Source: Hoplostethus atlanticus
Lineage: Eukaryota; Chordata; Actinopteri; Trachichthyiformes; Trachichthyidae
NCBI GenBank assembly: GCA_034670405.1
Contig: JAXDDX010000353.1
Coordinates: 62,001-126,000, forward strand
Reading direction: 5' to 3'
Length of the DNA stretch: 64,000 bases
Shown one piece after another: positions 57,311 through 64,000 of this stretch. How positions within the stretch are numbered: the first letter of the stretch is position 1; each line of letters starts with the position of its first letter. Position numbers and translations under genes: made by a program. The notes below the pieces were generated by a model, which had not been told where the DNA came from, did no database searches, and was given only the letters and a program-made list of their open reading frames with translations.

Positions 57311-60300
57311 GTCGTTTTAATTACTGGCCCCTAGTCTGCGGGACACATGGATCATACGGAGACTTCATCCCGTCCAGACACCCACTGGATTTAAAAAGAG
57401 TTAACACAGATGGACACACATTCATACCTATGGGCAATTTAAAAATCATATCAGAGGTGGACAACACTGGACCAGATCCCATTCTCAATAAATATCTGCC
57501 CCATATATCCATATAACCCCACTAACCCTATTAATAAATACATGCATTTATTCTTCTTCTTCTTATTATTATTATTTGTTATTCATATCATTTATTAGTT
57601 ATTACATAATACATAATATTAATTAAACTAATACAATTGGAGTGCTTTTGCAAAAACTGGAAAAACTGTTTTTCACTGATGGGGTCTCTTCTTCCTAATT
57701 CTCTGCCTATATATTCATTATTAATATCTTCAACAAATAAGGATATGGTTAAATAAAAACGAGGGTAAACTGTGACCTCCAGTCAGTGATCATCAAAAGG
57801 CAGACAACAATAACTTGACGTTGAAATTCACTGGTCTTTTGCTTTATGCTACAAGAGTGTACAAGTCAAGATGGCTTGATGGGTGCTTGGCGCTAATTGA
57901 GTGAGTAAACAGATTAAACCAACCAATGAGAGGAATGCAATACTATGAACCCCCACAATCCCTCAGTGGCCTGCCAGATTCTACAGGTCAAGGGTCAAAT
58001 AGTTTTGTCCCAATCTGGTGTCACTGCTTGAAGTCAGGGGTCACTAGGAAGTTACCCAGCACTTGTCACAGTACAGTTCAGTAAGAATACAAAAACAGTA
58101 GAATTTTAAATTAAAGTGAGCCAAGGCAGGCAGAAGTGACGGCTCCCCATTGCTGCGGTTTTTCTGCACTGCCTTCCCTAGAGCTCACTTGTCAGTCAGT
58201 GAATCCAGTACCGTGGCATCTTTTTTTCTGTGGATGAAAGTTTAAGTTTCTGTAGGTGCCGCTCTTTTCTTTGTCTGTTCAGTTTATTCCAAATAAACCG
58301 GAAACCTAAAATGCATCACTTCCTGTACACCAGGGCATTTTTCCCGGGAAAGACCTACCTGACACTGGGTGTTTATGGAAAAGCTTTCATGAACTGGCTA
58401 GAGGTTGGATCACTATTGTGTTATATCAATCAGCTAGAGAGGAGCAAAATGCACATTTCGTAATGTGAAAATGCATTATTACTTAAAATGCTATGAAACA
58501 TGGGCAGAATTTTGAGTTAATGTCACTGACCAAATTAAGCTGGCTATTGGCTATATTCTACTTAACATTTTCTTCAGATTAATCTGTTTCCATGAACCTT
58601 TGATACCCTGTGATGTGAGTCTCCCTGTTTCCATGAATAAACCAGTTAACAGAATACCCCCCCTCTCTCTTTGGCTGAGCAATTGCAGCTTACTTCTAAT
58701 ACAGGGTAAAGAAATGACCGTCCCAATAATAATCTGTGCAATGCTTTAAAAATCTACCCAAAATGCTGTGAGAGTCTTTGGCCGACAGTGAAAATGAAAA
58801 GTGAAAGCATTAAGATGTTTCCATGTCATGGTAACCCATTTAATATGGGAGTAAGCCAGGCATCTTAACCAGGTTTCTCATAATGGTAGTATGAACATGG
58901 TTATTCTAATTGGCTTATGACATTTGCATGCGTCGACCCAAAACCAGGCTTGTGTAACCGGGTTAAGAAGGGAATTTGCTGTGCATGTAAGCATAGCCGC
59001 TGTATTGTCACCATGGATTTTGCCACTGGTACTATTGATCTGTTGCACCAATTTTTGTCATTCTGTCACTTTACTGTCCTTTAGGCTATTTGTTCTCCCT
59101 TATTTAGTACCCTTCCAACAACCAATGCACCTGTTCCCCACCACAAATGGTGTAGAGAAGCTGTTAAAACCCTCAAATAACTCCCGCTGAAGAGCAGCTC
59201 AGCTCATCTTGCAGGCGCTATTCAACGATAAGCCTTTCAGTATGATGGAAGTGGAACTCCCAAGGTTTGATGTGGAATTCAAGCAGGAATGTTTGGCATC
59301 CTCACTCAGAGGTTTGATGGATCTGAGTGAAGGTTTTCCTTCCAGTCCAGAGAATTGGACATCAGACTAGCACTTCACAATAGTAGAGACAACCACTATA
59401 CAGCAATTCTAACATTTGGTGATATTTCTTTCTAAGCCAGAGATGACTTGTTGGCTTTCTCTAAACCCCCCCAAAATGCATTGGCCTGTCTGGTGATGAT
59501 TCTATTTATTGGCTTTCTGTGGTGGCAGGGCTGCAATTTTATTTAAGGTTGGATTAGTTTGAGAGAACAATCCAAATACAAAAGGAAAAACGTTTCAAAA
59601 AGAGGACTGATGTAATTGAAGGCTTGTCCAGATGATTTAGCTTACGGGTTGTTGCAATGCTGTTGGTCTTCCAGATCTTCTAAATGAGAGTGGTGGTAGC
59701 ATACAAAAGCTGCAATATTTTTGCTCGTTACCAATCAAAACACTATTCATTCCACATGCCGGCTACTATACAGCGAGTGAATAGAAAAATTAATACATGA
59801 TAGTTTTGCAGTCCCTCAAGATTTTTCGTATGATTTTATGGCAGCTTTTCTCAAGAAGTGGAATGCAGTTTGCAGAGTTTAAGGTGTTTCTTGTAGTAAA
59901 ATTGCTGAAATTGGTAAAAAATCACAAGTCAGTGAGAAAAATGGTACTAAACGCTCAGTTACCAACAAATGCCATTTTTATATCTACCTCTTATTATGAG
60001 AGTTATCACTTCCTGTGATAATAAGCATACTGCATATCACAGAAGCTACTGAAAATACTTTACTGCTCATGTTTTATTTTCTGAACAGAAAAATTCCAGT
60101 CTTAGTATCTTAAACTCAACATCTGCACAGTAAGCACCAAATCAAAATTAGGAAATCAAGTTTACACACAATGAATGGAGGTTTTGCAGTAGCATCGGTG
60201 CTCAAGAAAAGGGAAAAAATAAATAAATAAATAAATAAATAAAAAAAATTGTCAGCAGTAGGGATGAGTGGATCGATACTAAAATATTCTTCTTTTAGTA

Positions 60301-60629
60301 CCCAATCGTAGGGTCAAAAATATAGATACCCAAAAAGCTTCTGTTGCCACTTTAATTACCAGTTTCTAAATTAATTACTGAGGAAACTAAGTGTATGGCT
60401 AATGTTGCAAAGTTTAAAAAGTGCCTACCCCCCCACACAGAAAGGCAAGGAATATCCAGGCATATAGTGAAATGATTAGGCTATTTTAATCCAGCTGTAG
60501 ACAGAGCAGCAGTAAGCGGCTTTTTAAAACATCAGCATCGATATTGGTGATCCTAGCCAAAGAATTTGTGGTGTCGTCCATCCCTGGGCAGCAGATTCCC
60601 AATCCCCTGTGTGAATCAACATTTAGTTA
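57311..60629. other. Intergenic, nothing coding
   Basis: No gene recognised. Near 58870-58990 AACCAGGTTTCTCATAATGG and CCGGGTTAAG resemble fish DNA-transposon debris. 60215-60247 is a (AAAT)n run. 60255-60590 starts AGTAGGGATGAGTGGATCG and ends CGTCCATCCCTGG, a weak inverted pair of hAT type. Confidence 0.4.
58238..58400 (-). repeat. Dispersed mini-ORF repeat, copy on minus strand
   Basis: The reverse complement matches 45560-45780 (GAAAGCTTTTCCATAAACAC, ACAGGAAGTGATGCATT) but lacks the segment with the Kozak ATG, joining AATAAACTGAACAGACAAAG directly. Confidence 0.65.
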
Positions 60630-60950
60630 AATGGTAAATGGTCTGTACTTATATAGCGCTTTTCTAGTCTTTTCCGACCACTCAAAGCACTACATTCACA
60701 TTCACCCCATTCACACACATTCATACACTGATGGCAGGGCGCTACCATGTAAGGTGCCAACCTGCACATCAGGGGAATCTAACCATTCATACACATTCAC
60801 ACACCGAAGGCGCAGCTTCGGGAGCAATTTGGGGTTCAGTGTCTTGCCCAAGGACACTTCGACATGTGGACTGGAGGAGCCTGGGATCGAACCGCCGATC
60901 TTCTGATTAGCGGACGACCCGCTCTACCCCCTGAGCCACAGCCGCACAGT
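60630..60950 (-). repeat. tRNA-headed SINE
   Basis: Minus strand: A box TGGCTCAGGGGGTAGAGCGG (60919-60938) and B box GGTTCGATCCC (60883-60893) at tRNA-like spacing, then a body with TGTCCTTGGGCAAGACAC. The end on the plus strand is AAATGGTAAATGGTCTGTAC and TATATAGCGCTTTTCTAGTC, a very common fish repeat. No tRNA cloverleaf is complete, so it is not called as a tRNA gene. Confidence 0.8.
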
Positions 60951-61352
60951 TAAAGTGTCATAGAAACTTCAATGCTTCTCAGTCAGTTACCTGTATACCA
61001 AGGGATCATCAGTGCATCAGAACTCATGCACTTGTGATTTTATGCATGTATATAATTTTAGACCACTACCTGCCTCGTTAAATTGAATATTACTGTAATG
61101 GGCAAGTAAAGTTGGACCCAGATGCAGACACAAGGAGGCAGATGGTGTCTAAGTCCAATACTTTACTGGGGTGTAAAGCAAGCAATACTGGCAACCAAAG
61201 CAAGGAAGGGTGACAGACCTGATGCAGAACAAGGGAGCGAATTATGTGCATATTCCACCCATATTAGCATACTGCTCCAGGACGTGGGTTTAGTTGAAGC
61301 CAAACACCGTAGAGCCATCTACAGGTCCTGGTTGGCTCTTTCTGTCTGTCCA

Positions 61353-61763
61353 TTAGTCTGAGGATGAAAGCTGGAGGAAAGGCTGGTGGAGGCTCCCAAC
61401 AGCTGGCAGAATGCTATCCAAAACCCTGCAGCAAATTGAGGCCCCCCCGTCCGAAACGACATCAGTGCGTAGTCCATGAACCCTGAACACATGCTGCAAC
61501 ATTAATTTGGAAGGCTCTTTGGCAGTTGGCAGCTTTGGTAACGGAATAAAGTGAGCGGCTTTGGAAAATCGATCCACCACCATGAGAAGAGTAGTGTTAC
61601 CGTCAGAGGGAGGAAGGCCTGTGACGAAATCCAAGGCCATGTGAGACCATGGACGATGTGGGATGGGCAAAGGCTGCAGCAGGCCAAAAGGAGGTCGGCT
61701 AGATGTTTTATTCTGGGCATATACGGGACAGGCGGCCATGTAAGAGCGGACATCCCTCTCCAT
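61353..61763 (-). pseudogene. Gypsy integrase fragment
   Basis: [19 protein letters not shown] is the end of the zinc finger (second Cys to Tyr in C-x-x-C). Then PHRPWSHMALDFVTGLPPSD, VVDRFSKAAHFIPL and [14 protein letters not shown] follow, where the usual SDRG-x-QF-x-S is damaged. Degenerates after that. Confidence 0.72.
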
Positions 61764-62605
61764 GGTCGGCCACCAAAACCTTTGTTTCAGAAAGACGAGG
61801 GTTCGGCTGACTCCTGAATGGCAAGTGAGCTTCTGGTCTGGGACATAGAAGCGGTCGGCAGGACAGTTGTCTGGGCGAGGCTGAAGCTGCTGGGCCTCTT
61901 TGACTCAAGCTTACTGTCCTTGGGGGAACGTTGCAACAGCACAGCTCCAGCTCCCGCATTATCCACCTCCACCACAAACTGCTGTGTAGGATCCGGGTGG
62001 ACCAGGATGGGAGCGGTCGTGAACCTGGTCTAGAAGTTGGCAAACCCCAGGAAACGCTGTAGCTCCTTTCGGCTGGCGGGGCAAGGCCAGTCCATGATGG
62101 CCCAGATCTTGGCAGCATCCATCCGGCAGCGATTACAAACCCTAGGAACGACACTGTGGAGACATGGAATTCACATTTCTCCCCCTTGACAAACAGCTGA
62201 TTCTCTAACAGTCTCTGTAACACCTGGTGGACGTGACGAACATGCTCTCCCTGAGACCTGGAAAAGATCATGATATCATCCAAGTAGACAAAGACAAACT
62301 TGTTGATCATATCACAGAGGACGTCATTCACCAGGGCCTGGAACACAGCAGGGGTGTTAGACAAACCAAAAGGCATTACTAAATACTCAGTCTCTAGGGG
62401 TGTTGAAGGCAGTTTTCCACTCATCCCCCTCAGACATCCAGACCGGATGGTAAGCATTGCGGAGGTCCATTTTAGTACTCCTTTGGTATTCCTGGAAGCT
62501 CCTCCTCCCCTGTGTTACAGGTAATAGGCAAAGGCAAAGCAGAACGAAGGCAAGAGGCATGGCATTTGGGACTCCACCCCATAATGGTGTTGGTAGTCCA
62601 GTCAA
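61708..62605 (-). pseudogene. Gypsy reverse transcriptase fragment
   Basis: The first part [19 protein letters not shown] (62387-62605) continues, after a frame change near 62400, in [20 protein letters not shown] and [13 protein letters not shown], so the YLDD catalytic motif is kept. GFVIAAGWM marks the next motif, after which the frame is lost (about 62130). Not functional. Confidence 0.75.
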
Positions 62606-62726
62606 TCTGAGGGTTATGTTTGTTTAACCAAGGATAACCCAACACTAGTGGTATATGAGGTGAGTCAATGAGAAATGGTTCAATGGTCTCATGGTGGTTA
62701 CCTGAGTAGCTCTATGGGCGTGGACC

Positions 62727-63010
62727 TCATAGTAAAGGTCTTGAACAGGCGTCCATCCAGAGCGCGGGCAGACCGGGGACAGGGTAGTCCAAGTCTAAGT
62801 CGATGAAGCTTTCATCTGCCCCCGAGTCCACCAGTACAGACACATTAACCGACCTATCCTGTAACAGGAGAGAGGCAAGAAGAGGAGTGCGAGAGGTTGT
62901 GGTAGTAGTATGGCTCACCAGTAGCCTCTTCTCTACTGGCAAGCCTACCCTTTTATTAGGACAGCGGGAGGCATAGTGACCCGGTTCTTCACAATAGAGA
63001 CAACAGTTGT
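62727..63010 (-). pseudogene. Zinc knuckle and protease fragment of the gypsy relic
   Basis: CLYCEEPGHYASRC (CCHC knuckle, about 62957-63000) runs into PNKRVGLPVEKRLLV and then VLVDSGADESFID, the aspartic protease active site. Open frame from knuckle to protease. Confidence 0.75.
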
Positions 63011-63039
63011 CTCATATTCTCCACTGTCGCTCAAGAGAC

Positions 63040-63520
63040 GGCAGTCTGGTCAGATGGTCAGGGTAACCAGAATCAGAGGCAAACAAATCAGACAGGGATC
63101 AGGCAAAGCAGAGTCAGGCAGAACAGAGATCAGGTAACCAGTAGACCAAGACATGGAACGCAGGAAAGCTATGTAAACCATTAGACAATCTGGCAAACAA
63201 GAGTGGGGGGCAGGCTGGTATATATACACTGATAGGGACTGATGAGAAATGGAGTGCAGCTGATGCGGGGAGGAGCAAGGTTGATGGATTGCAGATGTGG
63301 AACATGTGAGTAGTGGCAGAACACACTGGGAAACCTAATGGGCAAGACAGGGAAGACAGGACCTGAAACAAACACAGAACAGAGAGGAGACTAGGGGGAC
63401 TGGGCAATGGTTGGAGAGAGAGAAAGGGAGAGAGAGGAAGAGGAACCTGAGGCTGCAGGTGGGTCAGGAGGGATGACAGGAGAGATGACAGCCTTCTTCA
63501 TGACAATTACATTGTATAAA
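63040..63520 (-). repeat. Probable LTR of the gypsy relic
   Basis: Minus strand: a pyrimidine-rich U3-like part, a GTGTATATATACCAG TATA box near 63212-63226, then CCTGATCTCTGTTCTGCCTG and CCTGATCCCTGTCTG typical of fish gypsy R-U5. Exact ends not determined. Confidence 0.55.
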
Positions 63521-63739
63521 CTGCTGCTGGTCCAGTTCTGTCTCTCCTGGAAGACAAACACAGGTTAAAAATGTTCCCAGCTGCAGTTGTCCAATCAGCC
63601 TTAATTGGCTGCAGCCGGTACCGGATGCAGGGAGAACCGGCCCAACAGCTTGATTCTCTCCTGCATTCAGCCCACTAATAATAATTTGTGGGCTAGTGCC
63701 TAAAGTCCTTAAGTTCTACCACTCATCATATATCTCCTA

Positions 63740-64000
63740 CCAAAATCACATCTGGCTCCATCGTGGAGGTCCATTGAGGAATGGGCTGTACACTAATAAT
63801 GTCTGAATATATAATAACCAGGTTAGAAAAAGTCTGAAAAAAGATTGCTGCGGTGTGTGTAGAGCCATTCAGTAATGTTATAAGTAAAAGTGAAAAGTGT
63901 GATAGGTAGATTTATTTCCAAATGTAGGTTTGTCTTATCTTCAGCCGTAGTTTCTATTCAAAAACACTCACAGTTGGAGCTTGAGAAGAGTCAGCTCAGT
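63740..64000 (+). repeat. Dispersed repeat, second copy, cut by window end
   Basis: Matches 34795-35065 with a ~90-bp extra segment after CACATCTGGCT. Continues beyond the window. Confidence 0.65.

Larger units (their letters stand above)
61076..63520 (-). mobile_element. Gypsy retrotransposon relic on the minus strand
   Basis: In minus-strand order: LTR-like sequence with a TATATATACC box (63520 to about 63040), zinc knuckle, protease, reverse transcriptase, integrase, and a short LTR-end-like segment (61098-61150: CTGCATCTGGGTCCAACTTT). Most of gag is deleted, and RNase H is deleted or scrambled. RT precedes integrase, the normal gypsy order, unlike the Gmr1-like copies. Confidence 0.75.

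Noticed and set aside
60870..60950. Possible tRNA gene on minus strand
   Set aside because: A and B boxes are present, but no full cloverleaf and the body is a common fish SINE.

Overview
The window looks like one stretch of a teleost fish nuclear genome. It is AT-rich, intron-bearing and dense in transposons. The repeat classes are those of ray-finned fish: Gmr1-like and other Ty3/gypsy LTR elements, L2-like and L1-like LINEs, PIF/Harbinger and hAT DNA transposons, TTAA-flanked THAP elements, tRNA-headed SINEs and long dinucleotide runs. I recognise a single host protein gene, vgll2 (vestigial-like 2, a TEAD cofactor), on the minus strand at 51125-57079. Its four coding exons, including a 50-nt last exon, join in frame to a 289-residue protein. 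The fish species cannot be named from the sequence.

Layout. 1-5078: intergenic, with a ~151-bp tandem repeat carrying CTCF-like motifs and a 332-bp inverted-repeat MITE. 5079-7752: a young non-autonomous Gmr1-like retrotransposon with paired LTRs, a 5-bp target duplication, a tRNA-Pro-type primer site and a scrambled interior. 8845-9054: a 30-bp minisatellite. 10900-11302: a retroposon 3' end. 14793-18645: a nearly complete PIF/Harbinger transposon with convergent Myb-like and transposase genes. 20587-27255: an old gypsy element holding a Gmr1-like element, an L2-like LINE, a solo LTR and a TTAA-flanked MITE. 28-36 kb: microsatellites, SINEs, a THAP-encoding TTAA element, and hAT-like and mariner-like MITEs. 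38470-42872: a dead hAT transposase split by an L1-like LINE whose ORF2 is open for 722 codons. 45-50 kb: a perfect 28-bp hairpin, a foldback element, and CA and CT tracts, the largest a 226-bp CT run. 51-57.3 kb: vgll2 and its probable promoter. 57.3-64 kb: intergenic, with a tRNA-type SINE and a minus-strand gypsy relic.

The most interesting host feature is vgll2 intron 1. It holds a ~60-85-bp minisatellite whose unit copies the end of exon 1 plus its splice donor, so several decoy donors follow the real one. The exon 2 donor lies inside a GT dinucleotide run, with a hAT terminus 22 bp further on. The mobile elements show trans-mobilised, scrambled and nested retrotransposons, and an integrase-before-reverse-transcriptase domain order typical of the Gmr1 group. 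All calls come from reading the sequence and given translations; no alignment or search was run.
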